Under the pieces are notes generated by a model. The model searched no databases. It saw only the letters and a program-made list of their open reading frames with translations, and was not told the DNA's origin. Below are positions 35,780 through 50,966 of a stretch of 64,000 nucleotides of DNA, piece after piece. How positions within the stretch are numbered: the first letter of the stretch is position 1; each line of letters opens with the position of its first letter. The position numbers were made by a program, and so were the translations under genes. Source of the stretch: Luscinia megarhynchos. Lineage: Eukaryota; Chordata; Aves; Passeriformes; Turdidae. The DNA lies in NCBI GenBank assembly GCA_034336665.1, contig CM067572.1, forward strand, positions 1,233,786 to 1,297,785, in the 5' to 3' direction.

Positions 35780-36474
35780 CTGTAAATCTGCCTCTCCATT
35801 GTTCCACAGACACAGCTCAGGGCAGATGTTGTGCAAGAGAGCTCAGAGGGAAAATCCACAGGCATTTCCCCAGCCCAGGAAAAGAAGTTCTTGATTACAA
35901 GCAAAATGAGTTCATTAGAAATTAATCCAAATTAATTACATCTGAACGTAAAATAATGTATGAATTGCAAATGCTCCTGTTTCCTTTAGCTGTATTAACG
36001 TGCTGCAATTAGTTTTGAAATTCATACAGAATCCTTTACCTGGGTAGGAAAACATTGTGAACAGCTTGTGTAATTAAACTGATTACACATGTAAAAATTG
36101 TCATCTGCTTAACGTTGCAAAGCTCTTTGTCAGCTGCATGGAACAGGGACAAAACCCACCAAGAACAAATGGCAGGACAAAACTTCTGCCACTTCTCGTG
36201 CTGCTGCAGGGGGTGCAGGACAGAGCTTCCAGCAGGTCAGGAACTGGCCTGAAAAGCATCAGGTGCCACCAGGAAATGCTCCCCTGCAGCTCCAGCCTGT
36301 GGGAATAACCCAGATCCCACTGCAGGGGGTGGGCAAGGAGCAGGAGCAGCTGGGAATGGGCAGGGGTCCTGAGGCTGAGCCCACACCCCTGTGCAGGCAG
36401 GATGGGGTGCAGCCATGGTGTCTCTGGGGATTAATGGCTCTCCAGGAAATTGGGCTAATCCAAGCCAGGTATGA
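35780..36474. other. Unique intergenic sequence
   Basis: AT-rich at 35890-36120 with ATTA-type cores ('ttagaaattaatccaaatta', 'gtattaacgtgctgcaatta'), possibly regulatory. No gene recognised. Confidence 0.35.
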
Positions 36475-36479
36475 GATGG

Positions 36480-36675
36480 CGAAGGATAAATGGGATATTG
36501 GGAAGGAATTCTTGGCACAGGGTGGGCAGAGCAGCTGTGGCTGCCCCTGGACCCCTGGCAGTGCCCCAGGCCAGGCTGGGCACTGGGGCAGTGGGAGCTG
36601 TCCCTGCCATTAGGGGTGGGATGGGATGAGCACTGAAATCCTTTCCACACCAGTCTGGGATTCTGTGATTTAAAA
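36480..36675 (+). mobile_element. CR1 3'-end fragment, passerine type
   Basis: 'gatattgggaaggaattctt', 'cagagcagctgtggctgccc', 'ccaggctgggcactggggc' and 'ccagtctgggattctgtgat'. Confidence 0.85.
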
Positions 36676-37664
36676 TCCATCAAACCCAGCTAATTCTTTA
36701 CCCTATTGCTTCTTCTTTTTCTATGGGATCAGGACTTGCAGAATTCCACCAAAGTCACTGGAAGCATCCCTGAGTTTCCTGCCCAGGGACAGCAGGAACA
36801 TTTCCATGTGGTTCCCATTGTCCTGCATTTAACCTCTCCAAGATATTTTGGGGCAATTCTTTATTTACATTTTCTTTAACAAAGAATATGTTTACCTTCT
36901 TCCTAAAGATTACCACATGGCCAAACACTTCCAAATCCAAATATTTCCTGAACGAGAATCTGCATAATAATTAAAATGTGTACATTAAACTGAGGAGTGC
37001 TGAAAAAGATGTTCTGAGTGTTCACAGGGATTTTGTAAGGGGATCCAGGCAGGATCTCAGTTTCCAGCAGATTGCCAATCTGGGGAAGTGCAAGCCAAGT
37101 TTCCACTGCCTAAATATTTGCTCAAAGGACAATGAGAGGGTGGGAAGTGTGTTGTTGTTAATAATAACAGTTTGCACTCTGCTGTCTGTGCTGGGGTGCC
37201 AAAGCCCCTCCTGGGTGCTCTGGCACACTGGGAGGAACAGGAGAGGCCACCTGGGCCAGCCCTCGTCAGAATTTAGTCACTAAATTAAAAATAACTCCCA
37301 GGAAAAATCCTTTTGTCTTCTTCTGGTTGCTTCCAAATTTCAGATGCTTTTTGTTAGAGTGTGTAGGGACAGGGCAGGGGGGGTCAGTGTGACCTCCCAG
37401 CCACCAAGTTCTGAGCAAAATTCCCATTTCCCATTGATAGGAAAACACTTGGTGCAAACCCAGGGAGCCAAAAGTCTCGAGTGACAATTCTGGTGCAGGG
37501 GACACATTGAACTGGGCATCCCAAACAGCAGGAGCTGCATGTGAGCAGCTCCTGACCAGCTCAGCAGCTGTGGGTGCTTCCTGCCTCCTCCAGGAGATGC
37601 AGAACCCCAGGTGGGAGCTCCAGGGAGCTGGCAGAGGGAGGGGAGTGCAGGAACCAGGGGGCTG
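36676..37664. other. Unique intergenic sequence
   Basis: No gene or repeat recognised. Confidence 0.4.
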
Positions 37665-37669
37665 CACAG

Positions 37670-38496
37670 ACCTGGGGATGCCCTGCAGGACCATGGTGTG
37701 ACCCCAAGGGACCCTCCACACCCAGGGGATGCCCTGCAGGACCACGGTGTGACCCCACACACCCTGGGGATGCCCTGCAGGAACACGGTGTGACCCCACA
37801 CACCCTGGGGATGCCCTGCAGGAACACGGTGTGACCCCCCACACCCAGGGGGATGCCCTGCAGGACCACGGTGTGACCCCCCCACACCCAGGGGATGCCC
37901 TACAGGACCATGGTGTGACCCCCACACACCCAGGGGATGCCCTACAGGACCATGGTGTGACCCCCCACACCCAGGGGATGCCCTGCAGGACCGTGGTGTG
38001 ACCCCCCCCCCACACCCAGGGGATGCCCAGCAGGACCACAGTGTGACCCCAAGGACCCCCCACACCCAGGGGATGCCCTGCAGGACCATGGTGTGACCCC
38101 AAGGACCCCCCACACCCTGGGGATGCCCTGCAGGACCACGGTGTGACCCCACACACCCTGGGGATGCCCTGCAGGAACACGGTGTGACCCCCCCACACCC
38201 AGGGGATGCCCTGCAGGACCACGGTGTGACCCCCCACACCCAGGGGGATGCCCTACAGGACCATGGTGTGACCCCACACACCAGGGATGCCCTGCAGGAC
38301 CATGGTGTGACCCCAAGGGACCCCCCACACCCAGGGGATGCCCTACAGGACCACAGTGTGACCCCCCACACGCAGGGGATGCCCTGCAGGACCATGGTGT
38401 GACCCCCAAGTGACCCCACACACCCAGGGGATGCCCTACAGGACCACAGTGTGACCCCAAGGGACCCCCCACACCCAGGGGTGCAGCACCACGGTG
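37670..38496. repeat. Minisatellite, unit about 41 bp, about 20 copies
   Basis: Units contain 'gatgccctgcaggaccac', 'ggtgtgacccc' and 'ccacacccagggg'. Copies differ by C-run length and by optional 'aaggga' inserts, so the period varies from about 36 to 50 bp. The minus-strand frames (up to 359 codons) with WSCRASPGC/GHTVVLQGIP motifs are pure repeat products. Confidence 0.95.
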
Positions 38497-40589
38497 GGTG
38501 TCACCCTGCCAGATGTGTTTGGTGCAGCTGCACCCCTAAAAGCATTATTAAAACTGTTCAATGAGCTTGAGGAAGATGCTCATAAAGCTCTGGCACTGCA
38601 TTTTATCAAACCCCAGCTTTATATCCTCGGTGCTTTCAGGGTGCCTGTGGCTGCTGAGATGGCCAAACTCGTTCCCTTTGTGCATTTTTGCACATTTTGG
38701 AATCCTCTCCCAGAATTTTTCCCCGGGTGATTTTTACCTGTGTAAAAGGAGGCTGCTGAAAGCAGAGGGGTGTTGAACGAGGTGCATTTGTCAGGAAGGA
38801 AAACATTCCCAGACATCTCTCCCTGATGGGAGAAAAGCTTCCCTTCCCTCTGTAGGAAAAGTTGAGGCTCTGGCGAGCACGACCCAGGAGCAGAGGCTGC
38901 CCGTGCCTGGAGCTGGGCGTGGGCTCAGCCCGGGGATGCTCACAGGGATGGATGATTCTGCAGATTCCCGCAGATCCTGCAGGCAGCAGCGCCGGGCACT
39001 CCCAGAACCCAAAACCAGCCTGGCACCGGGAAGGGGAGGGGTTTGGGGGGCTCTGACCTTGTCAAAGCAGAGCCGGTGCTGAAAGGCTGAGTCTCCCTCA
39101 GGATGGGGCTGTGGCTCTGCTGGTTCTGCTTTAGGAACGGGGCAGCACCGGAATGAGGAGCAGCTGGCAAAGCAGCACAAATGCATCCCAAGCGCCCACA
39201 GTGTGCCACGGAGCACCGAGACTGCTGCCGAAAATTCTGAGCATTTCCTTCACTCACACCGAGCTAATTGCCTAAAGAACACCCGGAGAGAAGGCTGAGA
39301 GCTGGTGTAAAGTGTGAGTAGTGACAGCTCCCGTGGCTGGGAACACTCACTGCATCCTCCAGGAAAAAGCCTTGAATGCAGGAAAGGCTAAAAAATGAGC
39401 ACAACTTTTCCAGTTTCTCTGCTGCCCACCTCAGAACCACCAAAGTGATCCAGACCTGCTGCTTTTATTCCTTAAACCTGCACAGGAGGTGACCTTTGAG
39501 GTGCCCCTTCACCTGCTGGCACCTCCCAGCGAGGGAAATCAGGCTCAGAAATAGCAAGGGGCTGAGGATTCAAGGGCAAACAGCCACAAAATTGACCAAG
39601 CATCAATATTTACCGGGCAGGAAAGAGCACGGGGTGTGCTGCTAGCACAACTCATCATTTATTCCGTGGCTACCCAGCCACAGCTCCCTCCTCCAAAGCC
39701 TCGGGTGCTTTTCTGGTGCTGCTCCTCCAAAAGGCAACTTTGAAAGCTTAGCCTGGAAGGAAGCTGAGCAGTGAGCGAGCACCGGGTTTGTAGGCAGGAT
39801 TTTGCTCGGGGTTTTCTTGCCTTCTCCTTTCCAGCAGGAATTTGTGGGGTTGGAGCTCCCTGCCCCTCTCTCCTCACTCGTGCTGCTGCAGGGACACAAT
39901 AAAATGTGGGAATTGCTGGGAGCAGCCCCATCTACAGAAACAGGTGGTTTGTTTGTTGGTTTTTTTGTTTTTTTTTCTTTCCTACAGGATTTCTGGATCC
40001 CTTTTCCAAACTTCCTTCTCAGGCCAGCACGTCTCCGTGGCAATCCCACGAAATTTTTCCTGCAAAAATTTTATCTGCAGGAAGCACAGATCGTGAGCAC
40101 TGGCTGGTTCGTGAAATAGCCATAATTAAATTTGGGGAAATTTACGGGGTTTTAGAGAGGTTCAGACACTCTAAGAAATAAAATAGAAACAGAAGAGTCC
40201 TGGCCAACTTCTGTTGGCCTGTAGACTTATTAGGGATTGCAATCCAAGGAAACCAGGAATGTGAGTGTTCCTGTCCAAAAACATCCCGTTAAGAGTATTT
40301 TATTTTAATCACAGCTGTGCTAAAAACCACACAGTTCTCTCACACCATCCAATCACTTCCCTGATAGGGTGAAAACCATTTTTCCTGACTTTTTATTACA
40401 ACCATCTTAAAGACAGACACGCCAGGAGCTGAGGGAAGGTTTGAGGTTCCAGTTGCATCCACCACGTTTGTGTTACACCCCCAAAAACCTGCACAGGGCT
40501 TTTGGGCAGCTCCACCCGAAGCAGCTGTGCTTTTAGCAGAGCAGGTGGGAGGTGACAGGTTAATTTGGAGGAGGGAGAGGTGTCTGAGG
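38497..40589. other. Unique intergenic sequence
   Basis: No gene or transposon recognised. A T-rich run lies at 39955-39980. Confidence 0.4.
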
Positions 40590-40795
40590 CCGCCGTGCTC
40601 TCATGCACATATTAATGAACTGCTCTATTCGGGATCAATCGACACCACCGCTACTTTCATTGACTTTATAATTAGCACTATCTTACTTTTGCTGGAATAA
40701 AGCCGTTTTTGCCTAATGTAAAATCTATCATTTCCAGCCCGTTATTAGCATGGGAATGGCCGAGCTGCTTTGACTCTGGGCTTTGCCGGGAGGGC
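40590..40795. promoter_or_regulatory. Enhancer-like unique block
   Basis: Compact unique sequence with 'gcacatattaatgaactgct', 'ctttataattagcacta', 'aataaagccgtttttgccta' and 'cccgttattagcatgggaat'. It sits between ordinary intergenic DNA and the large pyrimidine-rich array, about 3 kb past the SHOX2 stop codon. Regulatory role inferred. Confidence 0.35.
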
Positions 40796-40796
40796 T

Positions 40797-41567
40797 CTGA
40801 TTGTCCCTGTCCCTATCCCTGTCCTTATTTCTGTCCCTATCCCTGTCCTTATCCTGATCCTTATTTCTGCCCTTATCCCCGTTCTTATCCTGGTTCTTAT
40901 TTCTGTCCTTATCCCGGTCCTTATTTCTGTCCTTATTTCTGCCCTTATCCCCGTCCTTATCCTGGTTCTTATTTCTGTCCTTATCCCGGTCCTTATTTCT
41001 GCCCTCATCCATGTCCCCATCCTTATTTCTGTCCTTATTTCTGCCCTTATCCATGTCCCCATCCCAGTCCCCAACCTTATTTCTGTCCTTATCCTGGTCC
41101 TTATTTCTGTCCTTATTTCTGCCCTTATCCCCGTCCTTATCCTGGTTCTTATTTCTGTCCTTATCCCGGTCCTTATTTCTGCCCTCATCCATGTCCCCAT
41201 CCTTATTTCTGTCCTTATCTCTTTCTGTCCTTATTTCTGCCCTTATCCATGTCCCCATCCCATTCCACATCCTTATTTCTGTCCTTATCCTGGTCCTTAT
41301 TTCTGCCCTTATCCTGGTCCTTATTTCTTTCTGTCCTTGTTTCTGTCCTTAACCCTGTTCCTATCCCTGTCTTTATTTCTGTCCTTGTCCTTATCCCGGT
41401 CCTTATTTCTGTCCTTATCCCTGTCCTCATCCCGGTCCTTCTTTCCTTCTGTCCCTATTTCTGTCCTTATCCCAGTCCTTATTTCTGTCCTTATCCCTGT
41501 CCTTATTTCTGTCCTTATTCCTGTCCCTATCCCTGTTTTTATCCCAGTCCTTACTTCTGTCCTGCCG
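40797..41567. repeat. Hexamer-based pyrimidine-rich satellite of about 770 bp
   Basis: Units alternate 'ccttat' with 'ttctgt', 'ccctgt' or 'cccggt', nearly always in multiples of 6 bp, with a longer higher-order block repeated at 40945-41035 and 41105-41215. Because the period is a multiple of three, most frames on both strands stay open. The predicted proteins (FCPYPCP or RTEIRTGI repeats) are therefore artefacts. Confidence 0.94.
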
Positions 41568-41569
41568 CA

Positions 41570-42060
41570 GCCGGCCCGGGGAAACCTTCCCAACCTTTCC
41601 CAGCCCTTCCCAACCTTTTCCCCCAACCTTTCCCAACCTTTCCCAGCCCTTCCCGCCCCTCTCCCGGGGGGTCTCGGGGGTGGCACACCCCTCTCCATCC
41701 CACCCATCGCTGCCCCCGGAGCGGCTCCTCCCGCCGCGATTTCCCGGAGCTCCGGGAGGAGAATCCCGGCCGGGGGACGCGCCCAGCCCGCAGCGCTCGG
41801 GGGTCGCTCCCGCTGCCCCCGCCTCCCTCCCTGGAAAAGATTCCGAGCCGTTCCGCTTTCCTGGCTTTTATTACCTGAGGGAACCTGACAGAACTCGTAA
41901 AGACGCGATCGCTACGGAGCTCCCAGTGCCGCGCCCCGGTTCCGTTCGTGCGGCCGAAACTCGGGAAAAACTCAGGAAAGTAGGGGGGGAGAAAAAAATA
42001 AATAAATTAAAAAGCTGCGCGGAGGCGAGCGGCGCTTCCTCGTCGTGCTGAGCGCTATCG
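41570..42060. promoter_or_regulatory. CpG-rich island downstream of SHOX2
   Basis: After the satellite the sequence turns GC-rich with frequent CpG, for example 'gccgcagccggcccggggaa', 'cctcccgccgcgatttcccg' and 'aatcccggccgggggacgcg'. A consensus splice donor on the plus strand ('ctacaggag|gtgaga', GT at 42112-42113) follows. The island could be a promoter of a plus-strand transcript running towards and antisense to SHOX2. No coding frame is convincing. Confidence 0.45.
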
Positions 42061-42239
42061 GCGTGTCGCGATATCTACGGAGCAGAAAGAAACGTGCGAG
42101 CTCTACAGGAGGTGAGAACACGGAGAAGAAAAAGAAAAAAAAGAACATCACCGATGGCTGCAGAGCGACAGTCCCGGCACCGTCCCCCAAACCGTCCCCC
42201 CTTCAGTCAATAGGTCGCAAAGTGTCTTAAATTCATTAC

Positions 42240-43604
42240 TTGGCACTTATTGAAATTCGTGACGTCGAAAGTGGATTAAAAAAGGTGAAGCAAACCTGAG
42301 TGAAACAAAATATATTGTACTGACAACAAATGCAATGAGATAACAGCATCTTGCTTTTCTTTTTTTTTTTCTTTTTTTTCCTTTTTTTTTCTTTTTAAAA
42401 TAACTTAAAATACACTAGAAAAAATATGGTCAATATAAATAATTTTGTTTTCATGGAGAACAAATAGATACAAAGCCCGTCCATACCAAAGTTCGCGTAG
42501 AAGAGCTTTCCCTCTGTCTTGGCAAGAAGCATGAGGGTCAGATGGCAAAATCTGGGATAACAATCACTGACTGCAGGGTACCCCAGGTTAAATAGCTATA
42601 CGTCTCTCAAATAATAATAATAATAACCAAAAAAATCACAAGGTTACGTGAATAGATACACCTTTATGAGATAAAATGTAAATGTTTGACAGTCAACTAT
42701 CAATTCACAAGTTATAGCCAAAATAAACTTTGTTCGTGTGTATCAACATATTTTACATGTACCCAGTACCTCTTATTGGAATTTGCCGTGGTGTCAAGTG
42801 GTGGTTGGGAATTAAATATTCTTTTTTTTTTTCCTTTTTAACTTTTCCTTTTTTTTTCCATTTACTTTTGCTCTCGGGACAGGAGAGACCCGGCAAAGGG
42901 AGGCAAACTCGGCTCTCCTGGCGCTTTCCTTTCCCTTTTATTTCAGAGGTGGGACAGCAAACGACCAACAAAGATTTGAGAGTGGAAAAGGTAGTGCTTG
43001 ATCTGCCTCTCTCTGCCTGCTTCCCTCCGAGATTAAAGGAGAAAGAACCCAGCCACGTTTGTTTGTTTGGTTTTGTGGTTGTCTTGTTTTTTTTGTTTTT
43101 TGTTTCCTACTAAAGATGAGGGTGAAGTGCAAGTGAATCAAAGGACTCCATCAATGAAATACAAATACATGCAACCCGGAATGCTGCTGGAGGAAGTATC
43201 CCGGACAGTTTCCCATTAGAAATTCGCAGAGAAATCATTGTCTTTTTTTTTTTTTTTTTTTTTTTTCTGTTCGTCGTCATCTTTCTCTCTTCATTTTTTT
43301 TTCCTTTTTTTTTTTTTTTTTTTGTCGCTATTCCAGACGTGGTTGTTAAACTCAAGTACCTGATGCAACGTGAAAGGAGGCCCGCCTCTCTTATCAAATT
43401 TCTTGTATTAAAGTGAACTTCGCAGAAAAAGGTCAGTTTCAAAACCTGTGAACTTCCCAGCTGCGCGTCCTCTAATTCCTTAAATAAGTATATATCTCCC
43501 GTCCGTTTCTCCTCTCCCTCGTTTCTTTTTTTTAACTCTTTTCCCCCTTTTTTTTTTGGCCAAAAAAAAAAAAAAAGAACAAAGAAAAGCAAGCAGCAGC
43601 GCGG
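42240..43604 (-). other. SHOX2: SHOX2 3' untranslated region (extent uncertain)
   Basis: Sequence after the SHOX2 stop is unique apart from long T-runs (43243-43266, 43296-43323) and is AT-rich, as expected for a long 3' UTR. On the minus strand AATAAA occurs at 42937-42942, about 660 bases after the stop. Unique sequence without transposons continues to about 42240, so a longer form is possible. The real cleavage site cannot be chosen from sequence alone. Confidence 0.4.
42937..42942 (-). terminator. Candidate SHOX2 poly(A) signal
   Basis: AATAAA on the minus strand within the presumed 3' UTR. It is the only canonical copy I noticed in the first kilobase after the stop codon. Confidence 0.3.
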
Positions 43605-47864
<4,260 letters not shown>

Positions 47865-48018
47865 GGCTCAGGGGCGCGCTGCCCCGGCTCCCCGGGCGGG
47901 CATCCACGGGGCGGGGAGGCGGCGGCGGCGCCCCGGGCCGTGCCGAGCCGGGCCGGGCCGTGCCGCCCGACGTGCAGGGCTCCCGGGGTCTGATAGCGAC
48001 GCCGCGATTGAAGTGGCA

Positions 48019-48027
48019 CTATTTATA
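48019..48027 (-). promoter_or_regulatory. SHOX2 TATA box
   Basis: TATAAATAG on the minus strand, inside an AT-rich pocket ('ttgcaaagtataaatagtg') in otherwise GC-rich DNA. It lies about 155 bp before the SHOX2 ATG, so a start site near 47990-47995 would give a 5' UTR of about 130 bases. Confidence 0.6.
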
Positions 48028-48188
48028 CTTTGCAAAGCCGGCCCCTTGTTCCCGGCGAATTACCTCCCCTCGGAGCTGTGAATGGACCCCTTCCTTCCTC
48101 CCTTTTCCTTCCTCCCGTCCTCGCCGCTCGCCCGCCCGCCGCGGGGCACTGCGGCCACGGCACCGCCCGCCCGCCGCGCGCTGCGCCC

Positions 48189-48203
48189 TAATTAATTTAA
48201 TTA
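48189..48203 (-). promoter_or_regulatory. Palindromic homeodomain site upstream of SHOX2
   Basis: 'taattaatttaatta' lies about 165 bp upstream of the TATA box, alone in very GC-rich surroundings. It contains several TAAT/ATTA cores in the inverted layout that paired-like homeodomain dimers prefer. SHOX2 or a related factor could bind; inferred. Confidence 0.4.
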
Positions 48204-48489
48204 GGAGCGGGGACCGTGCGCGAGGTCCCGGGCGAGCGCGGCGCGGAGCGGGGCCGGGGCGGCGGGGGAGTGGCCACCGGGACGCGCGGGGGGGCGGCGG
48301 GGGCGCGCAGGCTCCGCGCACCGCCCCGCGGCCCCGGGCACGGCCGGCCCCGGGCACGGCCAGCCCCGGCGGCCCCGGCCCCGCGGGAGCCCCGAAAGTT
48401 CCTCCGCGGGCGCCCGAGTGCCCCGAAAGAGCGAGGGGATGGATGACAGCGAGGAGCGCGGCCGCGGCGGGAGCGGGCGCGCAGCGAGG

Positions 48490-48730
48490 CATCAATTACA
48501 GCCGAACTCGCCAATATCGCTAATATTGTTTTCTCTTTGTTTTTTTTAAATCCCACCACGGAGCACTTTTCGTTGACGGAACTCGCCTCTCTCCCACCTT
48601 TGCTAAATTCTAATAAATTATTCAGAATTGTTTAACTCTTGCCTGCGTATCGATTTTTCATTGACCTTTGGGGCGATGACTTCACATAACGGAGCGTTCA
48701 TTTACCGGGGCAGGTTCGGTACCGGGGGTG
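48490..48730. promoter_or_regulatory. AT-rich island inside the CpG island, possible conserved element
   Basis: A sharp drop in GC over about 240 bp: 'catcaattacagccgaactc', 'ccaatatcgctaatattg', 'ctaataaattattcagaa', 'cattgacctttggggcgat'. It sits between the two divergent promoters. Candidate shared promoter-proximal enhancer; inferred. Confidence 0.4.
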
Positions 48731-49429
48731 GTGTCGGCGTTTATTCAGAGCCTGTCGCGACGGCAGCGAGTCCGGTCCCCCCGCGCCCGGAGCCGCTCCC
48801 ACGGGGCATTTTCGATGCCGGGGGCATCGGGCACCGGGGGATTCGGTGACACCGAATCCGGTGACACTCCCCGGCCCCTCCGCTCTGACATTTCGTTTAT
48901 CCCCACGCGCGTTTCGCCGTTCCCGTGGCGGGGGAGCGCGTGCTGGGGGGCTCGCGTTAAACGAACCAAATTGGGCGAGAAAATCGAATTAAGCGAAGGT
49001 ATTACATCGTTCTGTTGTATTTCTGGTCACTGTCCCGGCTCGGTCCGTGCCCACCCGAGCCCGGCGGGCACGGCCGCGGTGCGTAAAACCCCGACCGGGC
49101 TTTAGCTGCTCGGGACGGAACGAAAACCGCTCCGTGCCGCTGTCACCCGCGGCGGGACTCGGAGCGGGCGGGACTCGCCGGTGGGTCGCCGCGTTGGGCA
49201 CGGCGCAGAGAGGGCTCCGTGGGCTCCGCACCCCCCGTGGGCAGCGGGACCACCCGCGCTCCCCTCCTGCCCGTCTCCCGCGGCGTGTCCGGCACGCTGC
49301 AGAGAGGGCTCCGCGGGCTGTGCCCCCGTGGGCAGCGGGATCCCGGTGCCGGCGCGTCCCGCGTGGGCGCTCGCCGCCGCTCCGATCGATGGCTCGGCGC
49401 TCGCCGCGCGGCCTGCCCGCGCTCGGCGC

Positions 49430-49499
49430 TGCACTGGCGCTGCCTGCCCGCGCCCCGGAAGGCGCTGCGCTCGAACCGGGGCCGCGGCGGCTCCGCCAG
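49430..49499 (+). ncRNA. RSRC1: Candidate non-coding first exon (5' UTR) of RSRC1
   Basis: A consensus donor 'ctccgccag|gtacgg' (GT at 49500-49501) lies at the downstream edge of the CpG island, 1.47 kb before the RSRC1 start-codon exon. The RSRC1 start-codon exon begins with an acceptor only 7 bases before its ATG, so an upstream non-coding exon is required. The 5' boundary is not visible. Confidence 0.45.
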
Positions 49500-49691
49500 G
49501 TACGGGGGACAGCGAGGGGGAAAAGGGGGCGCAGGGGGACACAGGGGACACGGGACACGGCTCGCGGGGCACGGCAGAGGGATCGGCGGCCGCTGCAGGG
49601 ACGGATGGGCTCAGCGGCAGCGCGGCCTCCGCTGAGGGCGGTGCGGGCCCACAGCGCCGGGCGCGGCCGTGGAGCCCCTCACGGGGAGCCC

Positions 49692-50372
49692 GGGCTGCGC
49701 TGAGCATTGCTGCACCGGGGATTGCAGTCCTGGCTGGGCTGAGCATTGCTGCACCGGGGATTGCAGCCCCGGCTCACCGGGGATTGCAGTCCCTGGCTGC
49801 GCTGAGCATTGCTGCACCGGGGATTGCAGCCCTGGCTGCACCGGGGCATTGGAGTCTCGGCTCACCGGGGATTGCAGCCCCGGCTCACCGGGGATTGGAG
49901 TCTCGGCTCACCGGGGACTGCAGCCCCGGCTCACCGGGGATATCAGTCACGCTGCACTGGGAATTGCATCCCCGGCTGCACTGAGCATTGCTGCACCGAG
50001 GATTGCAGTCCCGGCTCAGGATTACAGTCCCGGCTCACCGGGAATTTGCAGTCCCGGCTCAGGATTTGCAGTCTCAGCTCAGGATTGCAGTCTTGGCTGC
50101 ACTGAGGATTGCAGTCCCGGCTCAGGATTTGCAGTCCCGGCTCAGGATTGCAGTCCCAGCTCAGGATGGCAGTCCTGGCTCAGGATTTGCAGTCCTGGCT
50201 GCACTGAGGATTGCAGTCCCAGCTCAGGATTTGCAGTCCCAGCTCAGGATTGCAGTCCCAGCTCAGGATTGCAGTCCCAGCTCAGGATTGCAGTCCCGGC
50301 TGCACTGAGAATTGCAGTCCCAGCTCAGGATTTGCAGTCCCGGCTCAGGATTGCAGTCCCGGCTCACCAGGT
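49692..50372. repeat. Compound minisatellite in RSRC1 intron 1
   Basis: The first part repeats 'attgctgcaccggggattgc' and 'ggctcaccggggattgcag'. The second part, from about 50000, is a purer array of 'ggctcaggattgcagtccc' (about 19-20 bp). The gradual shift shows one unit evolving into the other. The forward frame of 292 codons here (SPG, QDCSPGS motifs) is an artefact. Confidence 0.93.
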
Positions 50373-50764
50373 ATTGAGGAGAAGGACGGGAAGGGGCCCC
50401 TGGAGCTGCTGGTTGTGGCTGCACGCCCTGAGCAATCTCCGGGAGCTGCCCAGGCAATCCCGGTGTCACCGGCCTGGCCTGGGAATTCCTGTACGGGAAC
50501 TCCCCCGGCGCAGATGCCGTGAGCAGAACGGGGAGGATGTTCCTTGAGTCCTGCAGGTCCTGGCAGTGGCTCCAGGAGTATTTCTGTGTCCTTAATGGTG
50601 AATTCTCCTTTGTTCTGCTCCAGGCTCTCCCCGCTGCATCAGGACGTGCTGCCAAAAAGTGTGAGGAAGGGCAAAGAGTTTGGATGGAGGAAATGAGCGA
50701 GTTGGACCCGTCTGTGCTGGGAAGAGGAGGAGCAGAGAGGGGATGGGGGCTGGAGAATTCCTGA

Positions 50765-50880
50765 GGGAGCTGGGAAAGGGGCTCAGCCTGGAGAAAAGGA
50801 GGCTCAGGGGGAATTTCTGGCTCTGCACAACTCCCTGACAGGAGGAGACAGCCAGGGAGGTCGGGAACAGGGACAGGAGC
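50765..50880 (+). mobile_element. CR1 fragment in RSRC1 intron 1
   Basis: 'gggctcagcctggagaaaag', 'gaggctcaggggg' and 'ggctctgcacaactccctga' match the mid-3' region of CR1. Confidence 0.75.
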
Positions 50881-50966
50881 AGGGTTAACCACAGATTTTT
50901 ATTTTCCTATGAACATAAACACACGGCAGCACAGCTGCCAGCTGGGAACGTTTGGGTGTTTTGTAG

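Noticed and set aside
37266..38472. Minus-strand frames of 323, 359 and 176 codons with Cys/Gly repeats
   Set aside because: Products of the 41-bp array in different frames.
40709..41888. Plus-strand frames of 389 and 372 codons and minus-strand KDRNKD-type frames
   Set aside because: Hexamer satellite whose period is a multiple of three; frames are open on both strands.
49047..50547. Long plus-strand frames between SHOX2 and RSRC1
   Set aside because: First half is CpG-island composition, second half is the intron 1 minisatellite; none has homology or RS character.
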